64,000 nt of DNA, from the NCBI RefSeq assembly GCF_003008555.2, contig NZ_CP027665.1, forward strand, positions 744,001 to 808,000. Reading direction: 5' to 3'. Origin of the DNA: Pukyongiella litopenaei. Lineage in GTDB: Bacteria; Pseudomonadota; Alphaproteobacteria; Rhodobacterales; Rhodobacteraceae. How positions within the stretch are numbered: position 1 is the stretch's first letter; each line of letters starts with the position of its first letter. The translations under genes and the position numbers were made by a program. Of the stretch, positions 25,005 through 35,033 are shown one piece after another. Below the pieces are notes generated by a model. The model ran no database searches and was not told where the DNA came from. It saw nothing but the letters and a program-made list of their open reading frames with translations.

Positions 25005-25029
25005 GCCCCCTCCCGCGACGGGAGGGGGC
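25005..25029 (-). terminator. strong hairpin between binding-protein and ATPase genes
   Basis: A perfect 11-base stem (GCCCCCTCCCG / CGGGAGGGGGC on the + strand) has a 3-base loop. It follows the binding-protein stop directly on the transcribed strand. There is no U-tract, so it is more likely an mRNA-stabilising or partial-termination element than a full terminator. Confidence 0.6.
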
Positions 25030-25036
25030 GTTGGCA

Positions 25037-26185
25037 TCAATAGCCCTTCTGCACGCGGCCATAGGTCTTCGACCATTCGGCCTCGTGCCCGTTCCAATAG
25101 GCCGGATCGGCAAAGGTCAGCCCGTCGAGCGTGCCGGTCGGGTCGAAGGCCGGCAGGGTCGGGATCTTGGCGCCCAGGTCGACCTTCTGCGGATCGAGCG
25201 CGGGCGGATAGTTCTGCCCCTCGGCCACGGCGATCGCGGTTTCCGGCGCCAGCATGAAGTTCAGCAGCTCCTCGCAGGCCTCCATCGGCGACCCCTTGAT
25301 GACGAACATGCATTCCTGCCAGCCGAACCCGTTGGGCGGATCCATGTAACCGATGTCATGGCCCTGTTCCTGCAAGGCGTAGATGCGGCCCGACCAGCCC
25401 TCGGTGACGTGGATTTCCTCTTCCGCCAGCAGGCTCATCAGTTCGGCGCCCGAGGTCCAGTATTTCAGCGCCAGGTCGCGATGCTGGCGCACCGCGTCCC
25501 AGCAGGCCTCTTCGTCGGTGACGCCGTTGGGGTCCTGCCCGGTCTGCAGCGATGCATACCACATCCGCGTGCGCCAGTCGGACCAGCCGCCGATCTTGCC
25601 CTTGTGGGCCTCGTCGATGAGGATCTTGGCGCCCTTTTCCTTCATCTCGTCATCCGAGATATGCTTGCGGTTATAGGCCAGCCCGGTGGTGCCGTAGTCA
25701 TAGGGCACGCAACTCAGCTTGCCGTCGGTCACCTTGCGGAACACGTCGATCAGCTTCGGGATGATATATTGCAGGTTGGGTATGTTGTCTTCGTTCAGCT
25801 CGTCGGTCAGCCCCAGCCCGTGATAACGGGCATAGTCGAACACACCCGACAGATGGGCGATGTTGTATTCGCCGGGCTGGCTGGCCTTGACCCGCGACAG
25901 GTATTCGTCGCCGCCGCCAAAGGTGCCATCCACGACCTCGATCCCGGTGGCCGCGGTGAAAGGGTCGAAGGCATTGGCGCGCAACGCTTCCGATACCACG
26001 CCGCCCCAGCCGTCGAACCGCACCTGTTTCACGTCCTGGGCCATCGCCCGGAACGGCGTCACGAGACCGTAGGCCGCGCCCGCCGCGCCAACCAGCCCGA
26101 GAAAGCTGCGGCGATCCAGATCGCCGTTCATGTAGCGGTCGCGCAACCTCTCGTAGCGCGTGGTGTTGTCGATCTTGCGTGTCAT
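25037..26185 (-). CDS. polyamine-type ABC transporter substrate-binding protein, Tat-exported
   Basis: This 382-residue periplasmic binding protein is PotD-like. The N-terminus carries a twin-arginine signal (DRRSFLGLVGAAGAA, Arg25-Arg26) and likely cleavage after AMA at residue 49. The mature part shows the PotD-type region VPYDYGTTGLAYNRK and a late EACEELLNFMLAPE segment. It captures the substrate for the adjacent permeases. Tat export suggests folding before translocation. GGAGA precedes the start at 26185. Confidence 0.9.
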   Translation of the reverse strand: MTRKIDNTTRYERLRDRYMNGDLDRRSFLGLVGAAGAAYGLVTPFRAMAQDVKQVRFDGWGGVVSEALRANAFDPFTAATGIEVVDGTFGGGDEYLSRVKASQPGEYNIAHLSGVFDYARYHGLGLTDELNEDNIPNLQYIIPKLIDVFRKVTDGKLSCVPYDYGTTGLAYNRKHISDDEMKEKGAKILIDEAHKGKIGGWSDWRTRMWYASLQTGQDPNGVTDEEACWDAVRQHRDLALKYWTSGAELMSLLAEEEIHVTEGWSGRIYALQEQGHDIGYMDPPNGFGWQECMFVIKGSPMEACEELLNFMLAPETAIAVAEGQNYPPALDPQKVDLGAKIPTLPAFDPTGTLDGLTFADPAYWNGHEAEWSKTYGRVQKGY

Positions 26186-26223
26186 TTCCTGGTCTCCTTG
26201 TTGAGTGGTGTATGCCGGCGGTT

Positions 26224-27015
26224 CTAGCTGCCGCTCTTGCGGGCGAGTTGCCGTGCGATCGCCGCCCCAAGCAGAGGCAGGCCCACGGTCATGACGATCA
26301 TCACGGTGCCAAGCGCATTGATCTCGGGGCTGATCGAATTGCGCAGCATCGCGAAAATCTGGGTGGGAACGGTTTCGACCCCGCCGGGTTTCCAGAACAG
26401 CGTGCCGGTGATGTCATCGAAGCTGATGGTAAAGGCGAACAGCGCCCCGGCCAGCACCGCCGGCAGCATCAGCGGCAGGGTGATCTGGAAAAAGGTCTGG
26501 ACCGGGCTCGCGCCGAGGCTCATCGCCGCCTCCTCGACATCGCGCCGGATCGCGATCAGCCGTGCCTGGACCACCAGGATCACGAAGGGCAGGGTAAAGA
26601 TCACATGGCCGAACAGCAGCAGCGCAAAGCTTTTGTGCAGCCCGAGGAAGTTGAGGAACAGCAACAGCGCCACCGCCAGCACCACCTCTGGCACCAGGAT
26701 CGGCGCGATCAGCAGGGTCGAGATCGCGTTGGCCCCCGGCACCCGGTAGCGCACCAGCGCAAGGCTCGCCAATACACCGAGCGTCGTCGAGATCAGCGCG
26801 GTCAGCAGCCCCAGCACGATCGAGGTGCGAAACGCCCGCATGATGGCATCGTTTTGCGCCAGTTCCACGAACCAGCGGAACGAAAAGCCGGTCATCGGGA
26901 AGCTGCCGAACTGGCTGGCGTTGAAGCTGAGCAACACCACCACCGCCACCGGCAGGAACATGAACCCATAGACCAGCACGGTCCAGAGGCGGATCAGCGG
27001 CCAGCCCCAGCCCAT
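26224..27015 (-). CDS. ABC transporter permease, PotC type
   Basis: This 263-residue inner-membrane permease has six predicted hydrophobic helices and the cytoplasmic coupling (EAA) motif EEAAMSLGASPVQTFFQITLP at about 165. The start at MGWGWPLIRLW is set by the one-base overlap (TCAT) with the stop of the partner permease. With PotB-type permease, ATPase and Tat-exported binding protein it forms one importer. Confidence 0.9.
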   Translation of the reverse strand: MGWGWPLIRLWTVLVYGFMFLPVAVVVLLSFNASQFGSFPMTGFSFRWFVELAQNDAIMRAFRTSIVLGLLTALISTTLGVLASLALVRYRVPGANAISTLLIAPILVPEVVLAVALLLFLNFLGLHKSFALLLFGHVIFTLPFVILVVQARLIAIRRDVEEAAMSLGASPVQTFFQITLPLMLPAVLAGALFAFTISFDDITGTLFWKPGGVETVPTQIFAMLRNSISPEINALGTVMIVMTVGLPLLGAAIARQLARKSGS

Positions 27016-27881
27016 CAGCCCAGCCCCTTCATCAGTTGCGCCATGCCGAGATAGCGGTTGTAGATCATCACCAGCACGCCGAGAACGAACAGCAGCATCA
27101 GGCTCAGCGCCGATCCGAGCGGCCAGTTCAGCTGGGTGATGATCGCCTCGAACACCAGGTTGGCGAACATCGCGTCGGTTGGCCCGCCCAGCACGAGCGG
27201 GGTGATATAGGTCCCCGCGCCCAGCACGAAACACAAGAGCCCGCCCGCGGCCAGGCCGGGCAGCGACAGCGGCAGCGTCACCTGCAGAAACGCCTGCCAC
27301 CTGGTGGCGCCAAGCGAATTGGCCGCATCCTCGAGATTGGTGTCGATGCCGTCGAGGCTGACAAAGACGTTGAGCACCATGAACGGCAGCAGGAAATGAA
27401 CCAGCCCGAGGATCACCGTGGTTTCGTTGTAGAGCATGTTCAGCGGCTCGCCGATCACGCCGATCGACATCAGAAACGTGTTGAACGCGCCGGAAACGCC
27501 GAGAATGTTGATCCAGCTCATCGTGCGGATGATGTAGCTGATCCAGAACGGCAGCATCAGCAACAGCAGCAGGATCACCTTGTTGCCGCTTGATCTGGCG
27601 ATGAAATAGGCGGCAGGATACCCCATCAGCGCACAGACCACCGTCGTGATCGCGGCGATCCGCAGCGTGCTGAACAGGATGTCGCGATAGAACCGGTCGG
27701 TCAGCGCCTCGTGCCAGTTGTCGAGATAGAACCCGATCTGGTCCGCCCCGGTCGCCGTGCGCAGCCAGAAGCTGTAGACCACGATGAAGAGCAGCGGCAC
27801 GAAAAGCAGCAGTATCACCGCACCCAGCGCCGGGGACAGCAGGATCCAGGGCTGGCGTGCCTCTCTGGCCTCGACGGACAT
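27015..27881 (-). CDS. ABC transporter permease, PotB type
   Basis: This 288-residue permease has multiple hydrophobic segments and the coupling motif EDAANSLGATRWQAFLQVTLP at about 198. It is the first gene of the ten-gene operon running down to RidA. GAGGAAA lies just upstream of the chosen ATG (MSVEAREARQPW). The promoter is shared with the divergent LysR gene. Confidence 0.9.
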   Translation of the reverse strand: MSVEAREARQPWILLSPALGAVILLLFVPLLFIVVYSFWLRTATGADQIGFYLDNWHEALTDRFYRDILFSTLRIAAITTVVCALMGYPAAYFIARSSGNKVILLLLLMLPFWISYIIRTMSWINILGVSGAFNTFLMSIGVIGEPLNMLYNETTVILGLVHFLLPFMVLNVFVSLDGIDTNLEDAANSLGATRWQAFLQVTLPLSLPGLAAGGLLCFVLGAGTYITPLVLGGPTDAMFANLVFEAIITQLNWPLGSALSLMLLFVLGVLVMIYNRYLGMAQLMKGLG

Positions 27882-27967
27882 GTGTTTCCTCGCGTTGACG
27901 GGACTTGCGCGCACAATGCGAAGCGGTCCATCATAGATCAAATAGATAATGAGAATTACGACTATAG
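27882..27967. promoter_or_regulatory. AT-rich divergent promoter, polyamine-like operon / lysR
   Basis: These 86 bases are markedly AT-rich at 27930-27967. The hexamer ATAGAT occurs three times in the same orientation, starting at 27933, 27942 and 27964. A LysR regulator normally binds near its own start in such a gap. A clean T-N11-A dyad is not obvious. Confidence 0.5.
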
Positions 27968-28957
27968 ATGACAGCTATGGACGGACGTGACCCCGATTTC
28001 GACCCGATCTACGAACCCGAACGCATCGCGCGCGAGCTCGACTGGAACCTCCTGCGCACCTTCGTGGTGCTCGCCGACAGCCGGTCGATCACCGAAGCGG
28101 CAGAGCGGTTGCGGCTGAAACAGCCCTCGGTCTCGGCGGCCCTGCAACGGCTGGAGGACCGGGTCGGCCGCAAGCTGGTCAACCGGTCGCCGGGGCATTT
28201 CGCCCTGACCGATGCCGGGCGCCTGCTGTATCGCGAGGCGGTCGAGATCAACGGGTCGGTGCTGCGGCTGTCGACCCTGATGCGCGAACTGACCGACGAG
28301 GTTCAGGGGCTGGTCAAGATCGAACTGGCCAGCCATGTGGTCTGCCCGCTGTTCGACCGGGCTCTGGCCGATTTTCACCGTGCACATCCGCGCGCGCGCC
28401 TGTCGCTCGAGGTGCGTTCCAGCGCCGATGCGATTGCCGAGGTCATGGCCAAGCGGGCATCATTCGCCGTCTGCCTGGTGCGCGACCACAATCCCAAGCT
28501 CGAATACCGCCGCCTCTACCGCGAATATTTCGGTCTGTTCTGCGGCCCCGAGCATCCGCTGTTCGGGCGCGACGACCTGACGCTCGCGGATCTTGCCGGG
28601 CACGGCTCGGTCAGTTTCGAAACCGACCGCCTTCAGGACGTGCTCAGGCCGGTGACCCTGATGCGCGCTCAGGCGGAGCTGGGACAGCGGATCACCGGCC
28701 TGTCCACCCATCTCGAAGAGGTCAGGCGCATGATCATCGCCGGGCTCGGCATCGGCCCGCTGCCGGTGCATGTGGCCGCCCGCGAACTGCGTGACGGCCT
28801 GCTCTGGCAGCTCCCGCCCTATGACGACCTGCCCGCCATCGATGTCCATGTCGTCTGGAACAGCAAGGCGGTCAAGAACCGGGCCGAGGACCTGCTGCTG
28901 ACGGCGCTGCTAGAGGCAATCGAGACAACGCCGATGGAGGACCGCACCTATCGCTGA
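27968..28957 (+). CDS. LysR-family transcriptional regulator
   Basis: This 329-residue LysR protein has the N-terminal winged helix-turn-helix with RSITEAAERLRLKQPSVSAA (about 40-59) followed by LQRLEDRVGRKLVNRS. The inducer domain runs to the end. About 27 residues precede the usual LysR start, and an in-frame ATG at 27977 is an alternative. It is divergent from the polyamine-like transport and catabolic operon and is probably its activator. Confidence 0.9.
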   Translation: MTAMDGRDPDFDPIYEPERIARELDWNLLRTFVVLADSRSITEAAERLRLKQPSVSAALQRLEDRVGRKLVNRSPGHFALTDAGRLLYREAVEINGSVLRLSTLMRELTDEVQGLVKIELASHVVCPLFDRALADFHRAHPRARLSLEVRSSADAIAEVMAKRASFAVCLVRDHNPKLEYRRLYREYFGLFCGPEHPLFGRDDLTLADLAGHGSVSFETDRLQDVLRPVTLMRAQAELGQRITGLSTHLEEVRRMIIAGLGIGPLPVHVAARELRDGLLWQLPPYDDLPAIDVHVVWNSKAVKNRAEDLLLTALLEAIETTPMEDRTYR

Positions 28958-28981
28958 CCGGCGCCGGACCAGGCGCGGTCC

Positions 28982-29989
28982 TTACGGGTCGGCTGTCACC
29001 TCGTCCCGCAAGGGGAAGTGGCAGGCCACGCCCCGGCCATCGGCACCGGTGGTCAATGCTGGCCGCTCCGCGGCGCATTTCGGCTGCGCGAAGGCGCATC
29101 TGGTGCGATAGGGGCAGCCCGACGGCAGGGCGAACGGGCTTGGCAGGTCGCCCGCGATACCGGTGCGGGCACGCCGGGGCGGATACAGGCTGGGCCGGGG
29201 CATGGCGTCGCGCAGGACACGGGTATAGGGATGGCGCGGCCGCGAAAATACATCGTCGGCATCGCCGATTTCGACAATCGCGCCGAGGTACATGACGGCC
29301 ACGCGATTGGAAATCTGGCGGACGACGGCCAGATCGTGGGCGACGAAGATATAGGTCAGCCCAAGCTCTTCACGCAGGTCGGCAAGCAGGTTGATGATCT
29401 GGGCCTGGATCGAGACATCGAGTGCCGAAACCGGTTCATCCGCCACCAGCAGCCGTGGATTGAGCGCGAGCGCCCGCGCGATGCCGATACGCTGTTTCTG
29501 GCCGCCCGAGAATTCATGCGGAAAGCGCAACGCATGTTCGGGACGCAGGCCGACCCGGCGCAGCAATTCGCTCACCCTATCGTCGATGTCCGATCCCGAG
29601 CCGATACCGTGAATCCGGTAGGGTTCGGCCAGAAGATCGCCCACCCGCCGCCGCGCGTTGAGCGATGCGGCAGGATCCTGAAACACCATCTGCATCTCGC
29701 GCCGGAGCGGGCGAATGCGCCGCGGGCTCAGATGGGTAATGTCGCGACCGTCGAATTCCAGCTGCCCCGAAGTGATGTCCTGCAACCGCATCAGACATCG
29801 TCCAAGCGAGGATTTGCCACAGCCGGATTCACCCACGATGCCGAGCGTCTCGCCCGGCATGACCTCGAGCGAAACCTCGTTGACCGCATGGACCTGCTGC
29901 CGACGCGATGGCAGCAGCGAGCGGCCGATCCGGTAGACCTTGGACAGTTTCGTCGCCTTCAGCAGCGGGGTGGCGGCAATATCTGTCAT
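28982..29989 (-). CDS. oligopeptide ABC transporter ATP-binding protein, DppF/OppF type
   Basis: This 335-residue ATPase has Walker [10 protein letters not shown] near residue 53, the [17 protein letters not shown] signature and [12 protein letters not shown] Walker B. The C-terminal oligopeptide-transporter extension has the Cys-containing [15 protein letters not shown] motif. It is the last gene of a five-gene peptide importer operon and overlaps DppD by 4 bases. Peptides delivered by it could feed the proline iminopeptidase encoded beyond the LuxR gene. Confidence 0.92.
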   Translation of the reverse strand: MTDIAATPLLKATKLSKVYRIGRSLLPSRRQQVHAVNEVSLEVMPGETLGIVGESGCGKSSLGRCLMRLQDITSGQLEFDGRDITHLSPRRIRPLRREMQMVFQDPAASLNARRRVGDLLAEPYRIHGIGSGSDIDDRVSELLRRVGLRPEHALRFPHEFSGGQKQRIGIARALALNPRLLVADEPVSALDVSIQAQIINLLADLREELGLTYIFVAHDLAVVRQISNRVAVMYLGAIVEIGDADDVFSRPRHPYTRVLRDAMPRPSLYPPRRARTGIAGDLPSPFALPSGCPYRTRCAFAQPKCAAERPALTTGADGRGVACHFPLRDEVTADP

Positions 29990-30985
29990 CCTCGTTCAAC
30001 CTCCCGGGCGGGCATCAGGGTGGCGCGGGTTTCCTCCGGCAGGACACAGGCGCTGCGGTGACCGGCGCGACCTGATAGCCCCGGTTCGATCAGGCAGGCT
30101 TCATGCGCATGGGGACAACGCGGTCGAAAGGCGCAGCCCTCGGGCAGCGCCGACAGCTTCGGCGGCGCCCCGGGAATGGCCTGCAACCGGGCCGGGCGCG
30201 GCCCGTCAAAGGGCGGGATCGATCCGAAGAGCCCCCAGGCATACGGATGCGCCGGCCGGCGAAACACGGCCGCCTTCGGCCCCTCCTCGACGATCCGGCC
30301 GGCATACATCACGTTCACCCGGTCCGATGTCTCAGCCACCACGCCGAGATCGTGGGTCACGAGGATAACCGACGATCCGAAATCCTCTCTCAGACGGCCG
30401 ATCAGATCGAGGATCTGCGCCTGTATGGTCACATCGAGCGCCGTCGTGGGCTCATCGGCCAGCAGCAGCGCCGGGTTGCAGGCCACCGCCATGGCGATCA
30501 CCGCCCGCTGCCGCATCCCGCCCGAGAGCTGGTGCGGGTACCGGTCGGCCACGGCGCGCGGGACCGGAATGCCGACCGCGTCGATCAGTTCCACCGCACG
30601 GTCATGCGCGGCACGGCGCGACAGCGGCTCATGGGCGCGCAGCGTCTCGACGATCTGCGCGCCGACGGTGTGAACCGGCGTCAACGAAGTCATCGGGTCC
30701 TGAAAGATCATTCCGATCTTCTTGCCACGGATGCGGTCCAGCGCGCGCCGGGACAGGCCCATGAGCTCCTGCCCCTGGAACCGTATCGACCCGCTCAGGA
30801 CCGCGTTGGGACTGTCGACCAGGCCCATGATCGCCAGCAGCGTCTGGCTCTTGCCCGAGCCGCTCTCGCCGACCAGCCCAAGAATCTCCTTGCGGCCAAC
30901 GGAGAAGGAGACCCCGCGCACAGCTTCGACCAGCCCCTCTTCGGAACGGAATTGCACGGTCAGGTCCGTGACCTCGAGCAGCGGT

Positions 30986-30996
<11 letters not shown>
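29986..30996 (-). CDS. oligopeptide ABC transporter ATP-binding protein, DppD/OppD type
   Basis: This 336-residue ATPase has Walker A GESGSGKSQT near residue 40, the HQLSGGMRQRAVIAMA signature characteristic of DppD/OppD, LLADEPTTALDV Walker B, and the C-terminal GCAFRPRCPHAHEAC cluster. It pairs with the DppF-type subunit to drive one importer. Its start lies inside the end of the upstream permease gene (11-base overlap). Confidence 0.92.
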
Positions 30997-31959
<963 letters not shown>

Positions 31960-31960
<1 letters not shown>

Positions 31961-32994
31961 CAGCCGATCCTCACGGTCGATTTCGGGTCGAGCGCGTCAC
32001 GCACCCCGTCGCCGAAGATGTTGAGCGCCAGCACCGTCACCGCGATGGCGATACCCGGGGCCAGCGCGACCACGGGACGGGAATAGAGCAATCCCTGACC
32101 GTCCTGAATGATCGTGCCCCAGCTCGCATCCGGCGGCTGAACGCCGATCGAGAGGAAGGACAGCGCCGATTCGATGATCATCGACAGCGCCAGGATCAAC
32201 GGCAGGAAAACGACGATCCGGGGCACCACATTGGGCAGGATGTCCTTGATGAGGATGCGCCAGGGCGAGGCCCCCAGCCCGACCGCGGCGGTGACGAACT
32301 CGGCGCCCATGAGGGTCTGGACATGACCGCGAATGGGTCGGGCGACATAGGGGACGTAGACGATGCCGATGATGAAGATCGGCAGCGCCAGCGAGCCCGA
32401 TGTGACCCGCAACGGCCCTATGGACAGCGTCTGGTTGAGCAGCACGATGGAAAGGGAAATGGCCAGCAGGAAGATCGGAAACGCCCAGAGCACATCGAGG
32501 ATGCGCGACAGGATCGTGTCGGGTACGCCTCCGAAGAACCCCGCCGTCGTGCCCACGATCGTCGCCAGCACGAGGCACAGCGTAGTCGAGGCGGCCGCAA
32601 TGAAGAGCGAGTTCCGTCCGCCATAGAGCATCCGCGCCGCGACATCGCGCCCCTGGTTGTCAGCCCCCAGCATGAACGGACCAAAGCGCCATGTCGGCCC
32701 GATGGGCGTGAGGCCCAGGCCCAGGCCGGTGGTCGACGGCTCCAGGACCGGACGTTCCTCGCCATCGATGACGACGGTTCCGTTGAGATTGGTCACGAAG
32801 GGATCGGTCACGGCGACATGGCGGGCATAGAACGGGGCCAGCAGACAGACCGCGACGATCAGAACCAGCACCACCAGCGCCGTCATCGCCGCCCGGTCGC
32901 ACCGCAGTTTGCGCAGCGCCGTGGCCCAGGGACCTTCCGTCGCATTCGCCTGTCCCGTCCGGGCCTCGGGCCTGCCGGTTTCGGTGGAGTTCAT
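31960..32994 (-). CDS. peptide ABC transporter permease, DppC type
   Basis: This 344-residue permease has a long hydrophilic N-terminus before the first helix (ALVVLVLIVAVCLLAPF), the DppC segment GADNQGRDVAARMLYGGRNS, and the coupling motif TAAVGLGASPWRILIKDILP at about 237. It lies 68 bases after the binding-protein gene. That gap holds a 9-base-pair hairpin. Confidence 0.91.
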
Positions 32995-33012
32995 CTATCT
33001 CTGCCTCAAGGG

Positions 33013-33044
33013 GAACGGCGGCACCCTGCCGGGAACCGCCGTTC
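33013..33044 (-). terminator. hairpin between peptide-binding-protein and permease genes
   Basis: GAACGGCGG and CCGCCGTTC form a perfect 9-base stem around a 14-base loop, immediately after the binding-protein stop on the transcribed strand. No U-tract follows. It is a candidate attenuating or stabilising element that would favour the binding protein over the membrane subunits. Confidence 0.55.
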
Positions 33045-33062
33045 AACGGATCTGCGTGGCGC

Positions 33063-34724
33063 CTATTCGACCCAGGACTGGTTGATAATCCAGTAGAACT
33101 GGGGTGAGAACATGAAATTCTTCACCCGGGACGAAACAAAATCCACCCGTTTCGGCGTGAACAGCACCGCGGCAGGCGCCGCGTCGGTCACGTCACGGTC
33201 CACTTCGGTCCACAGCGCCGCCGAGGCCTCGGGATCGGACAGGGTCAACGATACCGCCTCGGCCATCTTCGCATCGATCGCCTCGTCGCAGAACCCGGAG
33301 ATGTTCACCGATGCATCGGAGCCCGGCGTGAAAGAGGCGCAACCAAACAGCACTTGCAGGAAGTTCGAGGGCGACGGGTAGTCCTGGAACCACTGGGATA
33401 TCGAGATCTGCACGTTGTTGTTGGTGTTCTGGATGTAGGTGAACTGGATATTCTGCGAGATCGCCTGGACCTTCGCCTTGTAGCCCAGCTCGGTCAGCAC
33501 GTCCTGCAGATAGACCCCGATCGCACGCGAGACGGTGTTGTCCTCGGCGATGATCGTGACTTCCTGGCCGGCGGTGCCGGATTCCTCGACCAGTGCCCGC
33601 GCCTTCGCCATGTCAGGAGCGGACCAGCTGCCACCTTCCCCCACGGTATAGGGGCAGTATGGTTCGTAGGAAGGGAAGCCGGGCGGCAGGATCTGGCAAG
33701 CCGGTTGCGCAAGGCTCGAACCGCCAAAGAGCTTGACGATGGCCGAACGGTCGATGGCGTAGTTCACGGCCTGGCGCACCCTCACATCGTCAAACGGAGC
33801 GAGATTGGTGTTCATCGGCGCATACCACATGGCCGTCAGCGGGTGCACGAATGCCTGGTCGGCATATTTGGTGCCGATCTCGGCCAGACGGTCCGGCGGC
33901 GGCGGATCGAACATCCAGTCGGCCTGGCCGTTCTGGATCGCGGTGACCGCGGCCTCTTCGGTCAGGCCGAAATCATAGTCGATCTCGTCGGGGAAACCGG
34001 CGGGCTGGGCCTCGGCGCTCCATTCCTCGAAATGGGGGTTGCGCACCATCTTGAGCCGCTCGTTCGGATTGTAGCTCTCGATCATGTATGGGCCGCTGCC
34101 GGGAACCGGATCGGTGCCCATGTCCTTGATCGGCGTCTCGGCAGGCAGGATCGCTGCATGGGGAATGGCGATCTTCTGCAGAAACTCGCCATCGGGTGCG
34201 GTCAGGTTGATGGTGACGGTCCCGGCCGCCTCATCGATTACGACACCCCCGTCCAGCGTGCAGTCGGCAGGTGCAGCGATACACGCATCAGCACCGACGA
34301 TCCCGTTGTAGAACGTACCGGCGGTGGGTCCGGACACCTTGAATATCCGCTGGAACGACGCGAGCACGTCGGCGGCCGTCAGATCCGACCCGTCCGAGAA
34401 CTTGATCCCGTCGCGAAGCTTGAAGGTATAGGTCCTGCCGTCGTTTTCCGGCTCCGGCAGCGCCTCGGCCAGATCCGCGACCACGTCAAACCCGGTTTCG
34501 TCGCCGGCTTTTCTGAAAGTCACCAGACCGTCATAGAGCATGTAGTTGATCTGGAAATACTGCAGCGTGTAGTTGATATGCGGGTCGATCGTGCCCGCGG
34601 CCGCCTTGGCCAGAAGGCGCAGCGTGCCACCGGGCGACCCCTGAGCCGCGGCGGGGGTGGCAGCCGTGACAGCGGCCAGCGCAATGCCGGACATCAGGGC
34701 GGCAAGTGAGGATCTGTACGTCAT
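33063..34724 (-). CDS. peptide ABC transporter substrate-binding protein (DppA/OppA family, SBP_bac_5)
   Basis: This 553-residue periplasmic binding protein has a Sec signal peptide ending AAATPAAAQG (about residue 29) and the SBP_bac_5 pattern: YTFKLRDGIKFSDGSDLTAADV, GSGPYMIESYNPNERLKMVRN and FDDVRVRQAVNYAIDR. The start at 34724 is preferred because AAGGGA lies 6 bases upstream; the ATG at 34730 touches that sequence. It heads the peptide importer operon and is divergent from the luxR gene. Substrate specificity within peptides is unknown. Confidence 0.92.
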   Translation of the reverse strand: MTYRSSLAALMSGIALAAVTAATPAAAQGSPGGTLRLLAKAAAGTIDPHINYTLQYFQINYMLYDGLVTFRKAGDETGFDVVADLAEALPEPENDGRTYTFKLRDGIKFSDGSDLTAADVLASFQRIFKVSGPTAGTFYNGIVGADACIAAPADCTLDGGVVIDEAAGTVTINLTAPDGEFLQKIAIPHAAILPAETPIKDMGTDPVPGSGPYMIESYNPNERLKMVRNPHFEEWSAEAQPAGFPDEIDYDFGLTEEAAVTAIQNGQADWMFDPPPPDRLAEIGTKYADQAFVHPLTAMWYAPMNTNLAPFDDVRVRQAVNYAIDRSAIVKLFGGSSLAQPACQILPPGFPSYEPYCPYTVGEGGSWSAPDMAKARALVEESGTAGQEVTIIAEDNTVSRAIGVYLQDVLTELGYKAKVQAISQNIQFTYIQNTNNNVQISISQWFQDYPSPSNFLQVLFGCASFTPGSDASVNISGFCDEAIDAKMAEAVSLTLSDPEASAALWTEVDRDVTDAAPAAVLFTPKRVDFVSSRVKNFMFSPQFYWIINQSWVE

Positions 34725-34774
34725 TACCATTCCCTTGTTGATTTGCGCGATTGCGCGCGATTGGCTTTGTCATT

Positions 34775-34794
34775 GCGGGACGGAAACATCCCGC
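34775..34794. promoter_or_regulatory. 20-base dyad GCGGGA-N8-TCCCGC upstream of the peptide-binding-protein gene
   Basis: A perfect 6-base-arm inverted repeat lies 51-70 bases before the binding-protein start. Its size is like a lux-type box, but it could equally be a hairpin in the 5' leader. Confidence 0.4.
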
Positions 34795-34880
34795 CGACAG
34801 ACGATTCCGGCAAGGACAGCAAGCGCCCCCGGAAATCGCGTGACATATGGAAGCGTAGCGGTGGGACTTTCGGCCTGTAT

Positions 34881-34898
34881 AGCTATTGATTGTTATAG
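34881..34898 (-). promoter_or_regulatory. candidate LuxR-solo site, copy 1 (CTATAACAATCAATAGCT)
   Basis: This 18-mer on the minus strand matches the site at 35820-35837 at 14 of 18 positions without gaps. It lies in the 309-base gap between the divergent peptide transporter operon and the luxR gene. Its ends give a partial dyad, CTAT-N8-ATAG. Function is inferred from recurrence and location only. Confidence 0.45.
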
Positions 34899-35033
34899 GT
34901 CTGAGCGGATTCGGGATCGAAACACGGCACTGGCGCCGGTTTTCCGGTCGGCAGACACGCAGGGACGCACCGGGAACGCCCCATTCCGACGGCCAGAATT
35001 GACATGCACCGCAGGTGTGCAATCATCATCTTC

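Noticed and set aside
28966-28981. A terminator (GGACC-N6-GGTCC) between lysR and the convergent peptide transporter
   Set aside because: The stem is only five base pairs with no U-tract, too weak to claim.
34725-35033. A luxI-type synthase or small RNA near the LuxR gene
   Set aside because: The gap has no open frame of suitable size and no conserved RNA structure; the regulator is a solo within this window.
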